From assembly GCA_002030045.1 (NCBI GenBank), contig LQBI01000034.1:1-64000 (forward strand): a stretch of 64,000 nucleotides of DNA, in the 5' to 3' direction. Below, piece by piece: positions 1 to 8,903 of the stretch. The notes below the pieces were generated by a model. It did no database searches and had not been told where the DNA came from. It saw only the letters and a program-made list of their open reading frames with translations. A program made the position numbers and the translations under genes. Every line of letters begins with the position of its first letter. Position 1 is the first letter of the stretch. This stretch comes from Candidatus Aegiribacteria sp. MLS_C. Lineage in GTDB: Bacteria > Fermentibacterota > Fermentibacteria > Fermentibacterales > JCC-6.

Positions 1-96
1 AAGGAGGAAAACAATTCCAAATTCATTCAACTCAACGAAAGGAGGTGCGGGAAACTGGGTGTCGCCTTAGTGCGGGAATCTGGGTGTCGCTTGACA
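1..96 (-). mobile_element. Terminal end of an insertion element (partial, IS21-like ends possible)
   Basis: Two nearly identical 19-mers, GCGGGAAACTGGGTGTCGC at 47-65 and GCGGGAATCTGGGTGTCGC at 72-90, lie 25 bp apart and are followed by TTGACA. Read on the minus strand the block starts TGTCAAGCGACACCC at position 96. Multiple short terminal repeats behind a TGT end are typical of IS21-family and related elements. The block interrupts a NuoE-like reading frame exactly at this point, as expected of an insertion junction. The transposase would lie off the left edge, so the family is inferred from the ends only. Confidence 0.45.
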
Positions 97-219
97 CTTG
101 TCGTCCGACAGGTAGCCGGTCTGTTCCTGGACTCCACGGACTATGTCCATCAGGCGATGAGGATCACCGCCATGTTCCTCCACGATCCTTGCGATCACAG
201 CAGCATCCTGTTCAGTCAT
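67..219 (-). pseudogene. Truncated NuoE/HoxE-like (24 kDa, [2Fe-2S]) oxidoreductase subunit
   Basis: The frame starts at ATG 219 behind a GAGGAGG ribosome site and encodes 50 residues. The first ~40 read like the N-terminal helical part of NADH dehydrogenase 24 kDa or [FeFe]-hydrogenase HndA/HydC-type subunits, with the pattern ..GGDPHRLMDIVRGVQEQTG YLSDD. (conserved L..I...VQ...GYL). Homology stops at the insertion-element end near position 96, and the last ~9 codons are read from the element's repeats before a TAA. The thioredoxin-like [2Fe-2S] domain with its four cysteines is missing. Seen: truncation and repeat junction. Inferred: loss by insertion of an electron-transfer or hydrogenase subunit. 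Confidence 0.6.
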
Positions 220-268
220 GCCCGTTCGCCTCCTCAAGCTTGTTGAAGCTCATGATCTTTCGGCTCAT
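212..268 (-). other. Short 18-codon frame overlapping the NuoE-like start
   Basis: An ATG at 268 opens an 18-residue frame whose TGA overlaps the start of the NuoE-like fragment by 8 bp. It may be a leader peptide, the tail of a lost upstream gene, or chance. The open frame extends further upstream without a stop for about 15 codons, so the 3' end of a decayed gene is as likely as a leader. No family is recognised. Confidence 0.15.
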
Positions 269-873
269 CGAATTCGGCTGGATTTCCCCGGGACCATTTG
301 GTTATGTACCTGCCTCCGTGGCGGACACGGCAATCAATAGTTCATAAAATACCTTTCGCCAAGCCTCGGTTCGACAAGCACCTCTGCTTTTCAAAGGGTC
401 GCTGATCATGGACCTTGACGCATTCAGGGCTTGAATCCGCTCAAAACCGATCCTCTACGGATGCGGACCCCCCTTTCCCCGAGGCCGCCGGGCCTGATTG
501 TCCTTCCGGCTTCAGGCAGGTATGGTGGGCATCAGCCATGCGTGCTGGACGAAACTTCTGCCGTTCCCAAGTCGGGTTCTTACGGGAAAACCGGTTCTAG
601 CTGTGTCCGAAGGGTCGCCTGAAGGAAGTGGCCGGCGCATCTCAGGCGGGTTACGCCATAACTGTCTAAGCCTCGAGGAGGTAATGTTCTGGCCAAGGGG
701 AATATCAAACCCCTTGACCGGCTTCGAAGGAAGCTGCAGGATGCGAATGAAAACCCGCCTGCGGGCAAGCTTCATTTCAGCATCGGAATATGAAACACTC
801 GGCATTGCGTCGAACCGGATCGGCGCAAACGAATCTGTTATGAGTACCGGTCGCTTATAGAAGACTGCTGTGA
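269..873. other. Gene-poor stretch, no convincing gene
   Basis: No frame here shows both a ribosome site and a recognisable protein. Several overlapping frames are open on both strands because of the GC content, and none resembles a family. A short plus-strand stretch around 680-790 has protein-like composition but no start codon and is bounded by stops. The best reading is decayed sequence next to an insertion element. Confidence 0.4.
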
Positions 874-1380
874 TCAGCCACCCTCGGTGTAGCGGGTGAT
901 GCACCAGCCTTCTTCCTTCGTGAGAAGCGCGACGCCGCGCTCCTTCAATGTGGTCACGACCTTCCGCCCGTTGAGGGCGTTTACGAACTCCTCGACCAGC
1001 GTGGGGAACGGGCAGAGCGTACCCGACAGTTCCGCGCGACCTACTCCCTTTGGACAATACCTGCACTTGTTCGCGTTTATCTTCAGGTAGATCACATCGC
1101 CGTCCCTCTCGGTCTTCACAGAGTCGGTTATTTGAAGGAGTGATTGCAGCTCCTCGAGTGAGGCGTTCAGCACCTCATCCACCGAACCTCCCGAAACAGC
1201 CTTTCCCCCGCGGGTAGCGGCATGGTATTCGGCGAGATCCTTTCCTATCTGTCTTGCAGCGGCCGCCATCACCGCCTGGTTGAGTATTCCGAAGGAGCTG
1301 ATCCCGGCGATCATGGTCGCTGCGAAGATATGCTCCGGGGCGAGCTTCCGCTCGTCGATGTTCTGCTTCATGTCAGCCAT
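874..1380 (-). CDS. Cysteine-motif protein, V4R/hydrocarbon-binding-like
   Basis: The 168-residue protein starts at ATG 1380 with GAAAGGA about 6 nt upstream. The N-terminal half (~15-95) is helical and Ala-rich. The C-terminal half has a conserved-looking block, C-R-Y-C-P-K-G-V-G ... G-T-L-C-P-F-P, followed by a short alpha/beta end. The C..CP...G......TLCPFP pattern resembles small V4R (4-vinyl reductase/hydrocarbon-binding) proteins of anaerobes and archaea that may bind a metal or small hydrophobic ligand. No signal peptide is seen, so it is probably cytoplasmic. It stands alone between two gene-poor stretches. Family assignment is tentative; that it is a real gene is more secure. Confidence 0.55.
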   Translation of the reverse strand: MADMKQNIDERKLAPEHIFAATMIAGISSFGILNQAVMAAAARQIGKDLAEYHAATRGGKAVSGGSVDEVLNASLEELQSLLQITDSVKTERDGDVIYLKINANKCRYCPKGVGRAELSGTLCPFPTLVEEFVNALNGRKVVTTLKERGVALLTKEEGWCITRYTEGG

Positions 1381-2378
1381 AGTACCATCCTTTCAGCATT
1401 TGACACAATTCCTCGTTATTCCGATTCGTACCACGAATAGCTGCCTTTCGAAGACTCAGATTATTAACAGTCAGCCGTGGCTCCCTGTATGACCTCGCTG
1501 TGGGGGGAACCGCCGGAGCACAGGCGTGACGGCGATAACGGCACGCAGGACGATAATCCGGGATCGGGACGGACGCTGACGGAATGTCCTCCGTTATTCG
1601 GCTTTACGATGTGTTCTTCCATGCCGCATACTCTTTGAAATCATGTCTTCCGATGATGATACTCCATCATGCCGGGAACAGCACCAATCACCTGCGGTAA
1701 TCACTCCTGAGCAACCATAGAATGAAGGATCAAACCGTCACTGGGATTTGAGCGATCCCATTACCCGTTTCAGAAGCACCGGTCATTCCAGAAAGCCTTC
1801 AGTATTCTCGTGACCTGACTATAGCAGCCGTAGAATTCACAGGCAAAGAAGACCTGACCGCGATTCGTACCGTAAGCTGCATATCCGGACACACTACTCC
1901 TCTAAAGCCGGATCGGAAAACGAACTTCCATTACTCTGATCAACCTCTATCACCGGAATGGATCCTTGCCGATATATGCTGTTTTTGCTTGAAACTGACA
2001 AGCTCATCCTCGTTGACAGGATCCGCCAGCTTCAGTTGATGTCGAGGGACTCGGTCAGAGAATCGGGATCCGATGAACAGCGTGCTTTCTCGCCAGAGTG
2101 TTGCACTTGGCGCAGGTCTGGACCTGTGAGAAGGGGGAATCCGGGGCTCTGGACGGGAACGGTCCTCCCTGTGGAAACCCGGCCTGAAGTACCATGCCGG
2201 AGGAACTGGTGAACAGGGAGATATCCGGACCACTTCGTTGACCGGTCCGATGCCGGCGGATATACTACCATAGCTGCCGGTATACAAGGAAAACGTCTTT
2301 TTGAAGGCGGATCTTCCGGCCATCTCAAATGGTATGCAAAAGACCGGTCGATGGTCATTCCCTGAAGAGGTAAACCCA
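1381..2378. other. Almost 1 kb without a recognisable gene
   Basis: No start-plus-ribosome-site combination leads into a recognisable product. Minus-strand pieces around 1788-1905 and 1940-2060 look protein-like but are closed by stops and lack starts. That fits remnants of decayed genes rather than a long regulatory region. The last ~80 bases should hold the promoter of the downstream sulfatase-fold gene; no clear -35/-10 pair was found. Confidence 0.4.
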
Positions 2379-3740
2379 ATGAAATTGTCATTATCGACTG
2401 TCAGTCTACTGTGCTCCTTCCTGCTCATGCTCTCGTGCGGGAACGGCAGCGGAAGCGGTTCCGGGGCCGAAACCGCAGCGGGAGATGAAGAGGAAGGAAG
2501 CCCAAACGTGCTCCTGCTCATCATTGATACCCTGAGGGCGGACCACCTCAGCTGTTACGGGTACCACAGGGAGACGTCCTCCTGCATTGACAGCCTGGCG
2601 GCTTCGGGGACCCGCTGGAAGAACTGCGTGGCGCAGGCTCCGTGGACTCCCGCATCGGTGGCTTCAATAATGTCGGGCCTGACGGTAAGGGAACATGCCG
2701 TGGGAAGACACTCGGACGGCGACCATGGACTTGCTCCGGACATGCCTGTCATGTCCGTTCTTTTCAGCGAGGACGGCTACAGGACCTGCGGAATCTTCAA
2801 CGTAGCCCACTTTACAGTACTCCATGGCTACGCCAGGGGTTTCGACCACCACACCTGCAACGAGATGGGAGATCTCCCCGCTGAGGTTTCAATTAACGAA
2901 TTCCTGGAATGGCTGCAGACCAGCGACCGGGAGAAACCCTTCCTGGCAGTCCTCCACCTGTTCGACCCGCACCATCCCTACGATCCTCCGGACGGTTACA
3001 GAAACCTCTACCTCGCTGATGACACGGTGACCTCGACCAGGTGGCAGATCTCCGAAGACGGTACGGAAGTGCTTCACCCCGAGCATCTTGAGCACTACCT
3101 GGCCTGGTACGACGGCGAGATCAGATACCTGGACGATCAGCTATCCCTTCTATTCAGGAACCTCCGTGAAATGGGCTACGGGGAGAACACCATCGTCGTG
3201 CTGGCCGCGGACCACGGAGAGGAGTTCCTGGAGAGGGGATGGGTGGAGCACGGTCATCAGTACCACCAGGAGATGATACACGTTCCCCTGATCGCCTCGG
3301 GGCCCGGAATACCCCCGGGCGAAGTGGTGGAAGAGTACGTGGGGAATTTCGATATCCTGCCGACCCTTGCGGCTCTCTGCGGTATAGAGACGGAAGCCGT
3401 CTTCTCGGGAGTGGACCTGCTGGGAGATGAGACCCTGGAGCCCAGGCCCATCCCTTCGGGCCGCCAGATGGCAATTGGCAGGATGCTGGATGGTACCCCG
3501 GTCTGCGCTGTGACCTTCGATGGGTTCAAGGGAGTTGTCATCAGCAGGGAGGAGACCGAAGAGTACTTCATGTTCGATCTGCTCGCCGACCCCGGCGAGA
3601 CAGTTCCGCTGCCGGCGGATTCAAACATGGTCCGAATGCTGGACTACTACAGGTCCACTCCAGCTCTCTACACACCGAGGCCGCTCAGGGAACTGGAGCA
3701 GTCGACCACGGATGCCCTGAGGGACCTGGGCTACTTCTGA
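2379..3740 (+). CDS. Sulfatase/alkaline-phosphatase-superfamily lipoprotein
   Basis: 453 residues. Start ATG 2379 follows GAAGAGG and opens a lipoprotein signal peptide ending in L-M-L-S-C, so the mature protein should be a membrane-anchored, outward-facing hydrolase. After a Gly/Ser linker comes the sulfatase fold: N-terminal metal motif N-V-L-L-L-I-I-D-T-L-R-A-D, the nucleophile loop A-P-W-T-P-A-S-V-A-S, a D-P-H-H-P-Y segment, and the C-terminal metal motif A-D-H-G-E-E-F ... H-G-H. The Cys/Ser-x-Pro-x-Arg sequence needed for formylglycine is absent; the loop has Thr instead. The substrate could be a sulfate, phosphate or phospholipid head-group ester. It stands alone with no sulfatase-maturase nearby. 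Confidence 0.85.
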   Translation: MKLSLSTVSLLCSFLLMLSCGNGSGSGSGAETAAGDEEEGSPNVLLLIIDTLRADHLSCYGYHRETSSCIDSLAASGTRWKNCVAQAPWTPASVASIMSGLTVREHAVGRHSDGDHGLAPDMPVMSVLFSEDGYRTCGIFNVAHFTVLHGYARGFDHHTCNEMGDLPAEVSINEFLEWLQTSDREKPFLAVLHLFDPHHPYDPPDGYRNLYLADDTVTSTRWQISEDGTEVLHPEHLEHYLAWYDGEIRYLDDQLSLLFRNLREMGYGENTIVVLAADHGEEFLERGWVEHGHQYHQEMIHVPLIASGPGIPPGEVVEEYVGNFDILPTLAALCGIETEAVFSGVDLLGDETLEPRPIPSGRQMAIGRMLDGTPVCAVTFDGFKGVVISREETEEYFMFDLLADPGETVPLPADSNMVRMLDYYRSTPALYTPRPLRELEQSTTDALRDLGYF

Positions 3741-3987
3741 GCCTCCGGACCCCGATGCTTCCGTCGTCCGTTTCTTAGAGACTCGACGGCAATGCACCCG
3801 GCGGGACTCCTGTTCGCGGATGATCGAGGAACCTCAGGGGTCCCGGACATGGCAATGCTCTGCTGACTGGAATGAGTGTTTCCGAAGAAGAGGACAAAGG
3901 TTCCCTGCCGGTCCTTTCTTCGAAACAGGGATGAAACCCTGGCACGTCCGGAGGAGACGGCCGGTCTGCTCTGAGAGGAGGACGGGA

Positions 3988-4377
3988 ATGCGATTCATCG
4001 CTGCAATGATCGCGGTCGTAATGGTCACGGGGTGCGGGGGTTCCGGAGAAAGCGGAACGGCGGAGGGCGGGAGCGCAGGCGGAGGTTCGGAAACCGCCCC
4101 GGAAGGCGACCCCCTGGTGGGGACCTGGGAGGTTGTCGAAGTGATAGCGGGACCCGATTACGGGAATACCGGCACGGTCTACGTATTCAACGGGGACGGG
4201 ACCATGAGCTCGGGTATCGGTCATCTGGCCGTTGAAGGCACTTACGTAGTCATCGGCGATACCCTCAGGGTGGTCCTCGGCGGGGTTTCGCTGGACGTGC
4301 TGCACAGTTTCCAGGACGGGGATCTTGTTTACGACCTGGCCGACGGCGAGCAGACGTTCCTGATGGAGCGACGCTAG
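3988..4377 (+). CDS. Small lipoprotein with lipocalin-like domain
   Basis: 129 residues from ATG 3988, preceded by GAGAGGAGG. A short signal peptide ends V-T-G-C, followed by a Gly/Ser/Glu linker. A ~85-residue domain begins D-P-L-V-G-T-W-E-V and continues with N-G-D-G-T and G-T-Y-V-V-I-G-D-T-L, the pattern of lipocalin-like beta-barrel modules often found as lone bacterial lipoproteins. The frame is open upstream to 3820, but that part has no ribosome site and would hide the signal peptide. Role unknown; probably envelope-anchored. Confidence 0.7.
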   Translation: MRFIAAMIAVVMVTGCGGSGESGTAEGGSAGGGSETAPEGDPLVGTWEVVEVIAGPDYGNTGTVYVFNGDGTMSSGIGHLAVEGTYVVIGDTLRVVLGGVSLDVLHSFQDGDLVYDLADGEQTFLMERR

Positions 4378-4404
4378 CTCTTTGCAAGGGCAGGGACGTG
4401 GCCC

Positions 4405-5190
4405 TCAGACTGGATCCGTCCTGTGCCTCTCCACCACGATTGCACCCCTTATGTTCTCAAGCGTGCGGGATTTCCTGCCTATGCCCCATACCAGAAGCCG
4501 GATATCCTTCATGCGGGCGTCCCTGAAGCTGATTATGATCCTTCCGAAGCCCAGCATCCTCTCCAGCAGGTCCTCGGTGTCCACCACCGTGGTCAACTCC
4601 TCGCGACCTATCTGCTGACCGCTCTCGGTGGGTCCGCGCTGGATGTTTATGTAGTTCGGCGTGAAGGCGACGTAATGGAAGAGGCCCCGTATCCAGGAAA
4701 CGGCAATGGCCACCAGGAATATCAGTGCGAACAGCAGGTACGCCACTCCGTTCATATCCGCGCTGATGCTCCCCAGGAAACCCCAGAAATCGTCCAGCCA
4801 GTCCAGGTAGCTCAACCAGAGGACGATGCCGCCGAGGGCCAGGACCACCAGCAGCATCTCCTTTATGCCTGCGTCGTACTCTTCCACCATGAAGTTGATG
4901 AGGAAGACTCCCAGCCATATGGCACCCATGGCCCCGGAGGGCTGGTCGATCAGCAGCGACATGACAAAAAAGACAAGTGAAAGAATGACAACAGGAAGGT
5001 AGATTATCTTCCTGCTCCAGCCGAAGACCACGAGCCATTCGATGATGTCGGGGTCGTCGTGAAGCTGCTTCTCCATCTGGAACCTGGTCCTTATGCTCCT
5101 GCGCATCATGAACCATACCAGAAACCCTATCAGGACAAGAACCAGAGGCGCAAAGAAAACGATCACCTGAGTAGACGTCCAGTCAGCCAT
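4405..5190 (-). CDS. Multi-pass membrane protein with C-terminal PH-like domain
   Basis: 261 residues from ATG 5190 (an in-frame TTG at 5208 is possible but less likely). Hydrophobic segments lie near residues 7-30, 55-80, 85-105, 110-130 and 150-170. The soluble tail (~185-261) contains alternating strands and the motif T-P-N-Y-I-N-I-Q-R-G, like PH-like (bPH) domains of bacterial membrane proteins that sense or organise the envelope. Convergent with the lipoprotein at 3988. Function unknown. Confidence 0.65.
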   Translation of the reverse strand: MADWTSTQVIVFFAPLVLVLIGFLVWFMMRRSIRTRFQMEKQLHDDPDIIEWLVVFGWSRKIIYLPVVILSLVFFVMSLLIDQPSGAMGAIWLGVFLINFMVEEYDAGIKEMLLVVLALGGIVLWLSYLDWLDDFWGFLGSISADMNGVAYLLFALIFLVAIAVSWIRGLFHYVAFTPNYINIQRGPTESGQQIGREELTTVVDTEDLLERMLGFGRIIISFRDARMKDIRLLVWGIGRKSRTLENIRGAIVVERHRTDPV

Positions 5191-5461
5191 TCGATCCCGT
5201 CCGTTCAAGTTCTGAGGATCCGGTCGTCAGCGTTCCCGGGCGAACATACGAGAACAGTTCTCATCCGGTCAATGATCCGGAAAACCAAGGCCTCCAGACG
5301 GTAAGGAAGGAGCTTCCCGCCTTTGTTCCGACAGGAGCCGGACGGTTGCTCAGCAACTTTCAGGAGATCCGATGCAGGTAAACGCACCGAGGTCGAATGA
5401 GCTGATGAGCTTCAGAGACTTCCCGGTGTAACCGCCGGACCAGGCATCCCGCGGATATTTG

Positions 5462-5968
5462 CTATAAGTAGCTCTCCAGGTCGTACCACCGCCAGATGTA
5501 CCAGTCTCCCTCATCGTCGGGACGGCAGAGGAAGAGTGCATCCATCGACTCTTCCGTATTGCCCTGTGCGGAAAAGACCTTCAGGTCTATGAGCCTGTTC
5601 AGCGCCATCGTGACCCCGGTGCTGTCCCCTGACCAAGGGCAGGCGCTGTCTCCGGAGATGAGGAAACTGATGGAATCAGAAGAGGCGAAGATCATTCCAG
5701 CGAATTCCAGTTCGTACTCCAGCCCCCAGTACTCGTCGATTATTCCGTCACCGTCGTAGTCGTCCCAGTCCACCTCCAGCAGGTGGTGCTGGAAATCCTC
5801 CCGGAAGAGGGATCCCATGAGTGAGAGGTCCTCTTCCTCCCACGCGTTTCGGAGGTCATCGAGAAGAGCTTCCCATGGCTCGATGGCGGTCTCATGCGGA
5901 CTCGAACCGCAGCCGCCGGCCGCAAAAGCGAGCATTGCTGCGGTAAATACCGGGATCGATGGTTTCAC
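5462..5968 (-). CDS. Lipoprotein, NTF2/SnoaL-like
   Basis: 168 residues from GTG 5968, which has GAGAGGAAG about 7 nt upstream and gives a standard lipoprotein signal ending A-A-G-G-C. An upstream in-frame ATG (5998) would add ten charged residues before the signal. The mature part, rich in Asp, Glu and Trp, has the P-W-E-A-L-L-D-D-L-R-N-A-W and G-S-L-F-R-E-D-F pattern of small alpha+beta NTF2-like domains, ending with W-Y-I-W-R-W-Y. Likely periplasmic and of unknown role. The gap 5191-5461 behind it has no recognisable gene. Confidence 0.6.
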   Translation of the reverse strand: MKPSIPVFTAAMLAFAAGGCGSSPHETAIEPWEALLDDLRNAWEEEDLSLMGSLFREDFQHHLLEVDWDDYDGDGIIDEYWGLEYELEFAGMIFASSDSISFLISGDSACPWSGDSTGVTMALNRLIDLKVFSAQGNTEESMDALFLCRPDDEGDWYIWRWYDLESYL

Positions 5969-6155
5969 GATAAACTTCCTCTCGCGGTAGCTTCGCATTC
6001 TGTCCTGACAGCACGGAGCGTAGAACTTGTCCCCAGAAAGAAGTGGATCGATAACTCACCCTCATCCATGAGCTGATCATACACCATCTATAGATACATC
6101 CAGGGGAAAGGTTCCGTGATCCTGTCGATCTCCCTTTGCCGGAAGCGGTCCAGCT

Positions 6156-6185
6156 TTGACGGTGGTATCGAATAGAGGTTATTGT
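6156..6185 (+). promoter_or_regulatory. Candidate sigma70-type promoter of the carotenoid locus
   Basis: TTGACG (6156-6161), an 18-nt spacer, then TATTGT (6180-6185). It lies 57 nt upstream of the chosen ATG at 6242 in the divergent gap between a lipoprotein and the carotenoid gene. Confidence 0.35.
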
Positions 6186-6241
6186 CATTTGAGCAGAGGC
6201 GTTTCCGTTTGAGTTTGAAAAACAATCACAAGGAGTCGGAG

Positions 6242-7735
6242 ATGGCAGACGTCATGGCGGGGAAGGTGGCGGTGATAGGATCCGGTCTAGGAGGGTTATC
6301 CGTCGCCATCTCACTGGCGCAGCAGGGATACTCTGTCGATGTGTTCGAAAAGAACGGCAGGATAGGTGGGAAGCTCAATTTCCTGAAGGAAGAGGGTTAC
6401 TCCTTCGATCTGGGACCCTCCATACTGACACTTCCCGGTATTTTCCAGCGCCTCTTCGAGGCTTCCGGGAAGGAAATGGCGGACTACATCCCGATACGGA
6501 GGGTGAGACCCCACTGGAGGAACTTCTTCGAGGACGGTACCGTGGTGGACCTGCTGCCGGAACCGGAACTGATGGCGGAAGAGGCAAGAAAGGCCGGAGA
6601 GGACCCTGTCAGGGTCGAGAATTTCCTGGAATACTCCGGAAGGCTCTACGATCTGGTGGACAGGGGCTACTTCCAGCAGGGGCTGGACACTTCGAAGGAG
6701 TTCAGGGACTTCTACGGCCTCGCGGCGTTCCCGAAGTTCGACCTGTTCAGGTCCATGCACCAGAGCGTCTGCCGCCACCTGAAAAGCCCCTACTTTCGGG
6801 ACATATTCGATTTCTTCATCAAGTACGTTGGGTCCTCTGCCCTTCGGGCGCCGGCATTCATGAACTGCCTTCCCACCATCCAGTTCCGCTACGACCTGTG
6901 GTACGTGGACGGCGGCATGTACAACATCGCCCGGGGTCTCGGGAAGCTCATGGACGAGCTGGGTGTCGGTGTCCACCTGAACTCCGAGGTGGTATCCATC
7001 GGGAAGGAGGAAAGCCGTGTCACCGGAGTCGGGCTTTACGACGGGACCTTCGTCCCCGCTGACATCGTTGTCTCCAACATGGAGGTCATTCCCGCCTGCC
7101 GCGATCTCCTGAAGGAGGATCGAAGCTTCCTGAAAACACTGGAGAAGTTCGAACCCGCCTGCTCAGGACTGGTGCTGGACCTGGGCCTGGATATCGAGTA
7201 TTCCCAGCTCGCTCACCACAACTTCTTCTTCTCGGGAAGCCAGAAGGACCACTTCCGTAGCGTCTTTCGGAAGAGAGTGCTGCCGGACGACCCGACCATC
7301 TATCTCGTTGCGGCATCCAAGACAGACCCCACGGTCGCACCTGATGGCTGCGACTGCCTGAAGATCCTGCCCCACATCCCCTACATCGACGATGAGAACC
7401 CCATAAGCCCCGGGGAGTACATGGAGTTCAAGGAGAGGATAGTGGACAAGCTCGAGCGGATGGGGCTGACGGACCTGAGGAAGCACACGGTTTTCGAGCA
7501 CGTGTGGACCCCCCGCGACATTCGGGATAACTACTATTCGAACATGGGGTCCATATACGGAGTGGTCTCCGACAGGTTCGAGAACTTCGCCTTCAAGGCC
7601 CCCAAGCACAGTACCAGGTACGACAACCTCTATTTCGTGGGCGGGTCCGTGAATCCCGGAGGCGGGATGCCCATGGTGGTCCTCAGCGGGTTGAACGCAG
7701 CCAGGATGATATCGGCCCGGGACAGGAATGAGTGA
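6242..7735 (+). CDS. CrtN/CrtP-type carotenoid desaturase/oxidase
   Basis: 497 residues; start ATG 6242 has AAGGAG 8 nt upstream (an upstream ATG at 6182 has none). FAD-dependent phytoene-desaturase family: the dinucleotide motif V-I-G-S-G-L-G-G-L is near the N-terminus, followed by V-F-E-K-N-G-R-I-G-G-K, the substrate-channel region L-G-P-S-I-L-T-L-P, and the C-terminal FAD motif Y-F-V-G-G-S-V-N-P-G-G-G-M-P. The family acts on C30/C40 carotenoid backbones at the membrane. The downstream crtQ/crtO remnants match the staphyloxanthin-type gene set, which favours a CrtP-like (terminal oxidation) or CrtN-like role over a classical C40 CrtI. No squalene/phytoene synthase is in the window. Confidence 0.85.
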   Translation: MADVMAGKVAVIGSGLGGLSVAISLAQQGYSVDVFEKNGRIGGKLNFLKEEGYSFDLGPSILTLPGIFQRLFEASGKEMADYIPIRRVRPHWRNFFEDGTVVDLLPEPELMAEEARKAGEDPVRVENFLEYSGRLYDLVDRGYFQQGLDTSKEFRDFYGLAAFPKFDLFRSMHQSVCRHLKSPYFRDIFDFFIKYVGSSALRAPAFMNCLPTIQFRYDLWYVDGGMYNIARGLGKLMDELGVGVHLNSEVVSIGKEESRVTGVGLYDGTFVPADIVVSNMEVIPACRDLLKEDRSFLKTLEKFEPACSGLVLDLGLDIEYSQLAHHNFFFSGSQKDHFRSVFRKRVLPDDPTIYLVAASKTDPTVAPDGCDCLKILPHIPYIDDENPISPGEYMEFKERIVDKLERMGLTDLRKHTVFEHVWTPRDIRDNYYSNMGSIYGVVSDRFENFAFKAPKHSTRYDNLYFVGGSVNPGGGMPMVVLSGLNAARMISARDRNE

Positions 7736-8763
7736 TACTCCTTCTTCCGGTGCTTCTTCTCTGGCTCTGCGGCTTCCTGGTCCTGTGGAGGGTACCCCTG
7801 TGCAGTGCCTGGAAGGAGGGACGCCCTGACTGCGGCACCCTGTCGCTGATAATCCCCGCCAGGAACGAGGAGGACAGCCTTCCGGCGCTCCTGCGGTCAC
7901 TTGGGTCCGAGGACACAGGTCCCCTGGAGATCATCGTGGTGGACGACGGATCCACGGACAGGACAGCGGAATAGCCGCAGCCGCGGGGGCAGTTGTCATA
8001 CGCTCAGAACCCCTGCCACGGGGCTGAAAGGGGAAGACCTGGGCGTGCCACCAGGGAGCCGCCGCTGCCTCAGGCAGCATCTACCTGTTCATGGACGCCG
8101 ATACCTGGATAGAACCCGGCGGCCTTCGCAGGATCGTGGACACCTTCAGCCGAGCAGGAGGAGGAGCCGTCTCGGTCCTGCCCTACCATTATACGGTAAG
8201 GGTCTACGAGGACTTCTCCATCTGCTTCAACCTTATGACGGCCATGGGGGTCGATGCGTTCACCGTGCTCGGCCGTCGCCGTGCCCCTGACGGTCTCTTC
8301 GGACAGTTGCTCCTCGTGGACGCTTCCTCTTACCGGCTGGTCGGCGGGCACGAGGCTGCCCCTTCGCTCCTTCGATCCTTTTTTATCGCTCTACAGGAAC
8401 AGGGAATGGGAACGGCAGGGGAGGTTCTACGAGGACCGCCTGCGCATCAGACGCTGGAAGGACCGGCTCCCGGACTGCGGAGGGATGTTCGCCGGAGGTT
8501 TCAGCAAGGCCGCCCTGGCATCCACCTCCGGTGAATACCTCCGGCGTTTTCTCCTCGAGACCTGCCGCGGCGAGCTGGTGCACTGGGCGGTGATGTCCGC
8601 GTCACTGCTGTTCTTCCTTTGGAACCCCTGGTGGGCCGGCGTCGCGATGGTCGCGTACGCGGTGGCGGTGAACCTGCCATGCATACTCGTCCAGCGATAC
8701 AACAGGGCGAGGCTTGCCCGTATCCTCCCGAATAAGCACATAGACGCCCCCGCCGCCAGGTAA
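7732..8763 (+). pseudogene. Fused remnants of crtQ (glycosyltransferase) and crtO (acyltransferase)
   Basis: A GTG at 7732, overlapping the upstream stop, opens a GT2 protein with a membrane N-terminus, S-L-I-I-P-A-R-N-E-E and V-V-D-D-G-S-T-D, as in CrtQ. The frame ends at TAG 7972; homology continues one base out of frame (G-K-T-W-A-C-H-Q-G ... F-M-D-A-D-T-W) but is cut again by TGA 8025, probably a former TGG. It runs to Y-R-L-V-G-G-H-E near 8350. There a second shift joins it directly to S-F-D-P-F-L ... W-K-D-R-L-P, E-L-V-H-W and N-L-P-C-I-L-V-Q-R-Y-N-R, the hallmark of CrtO-type glycosyl-carotenoid acyltransferases. The C-terminal part of crtQ and the start of crtO are missing, so this is a deletion plus frameshifts. 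Confidence 0.8.
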
Positions 8764-8903
8764 ACCTGCTCTCACCGGCCGCAGTCCAGGCCGGACGGAT
8801 ACTCCCGTTCGTAATTCCCGAGGGGGTTGCTTTCTTATGGGTAATGGCATAATATGAAAAAGTGCGTTGCGTAATCAACGGGTGATTAGAGGGTACAGGA
8901 GCT

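Noticed and set aside
512-1066. 184-codon minus-strand open frame as a gene
   Set aside because: It overlaps the start half of the better supported gene at 874-1380 in another frame, is Arg/Pro-rich, and has no ribosome site or homology pattern.
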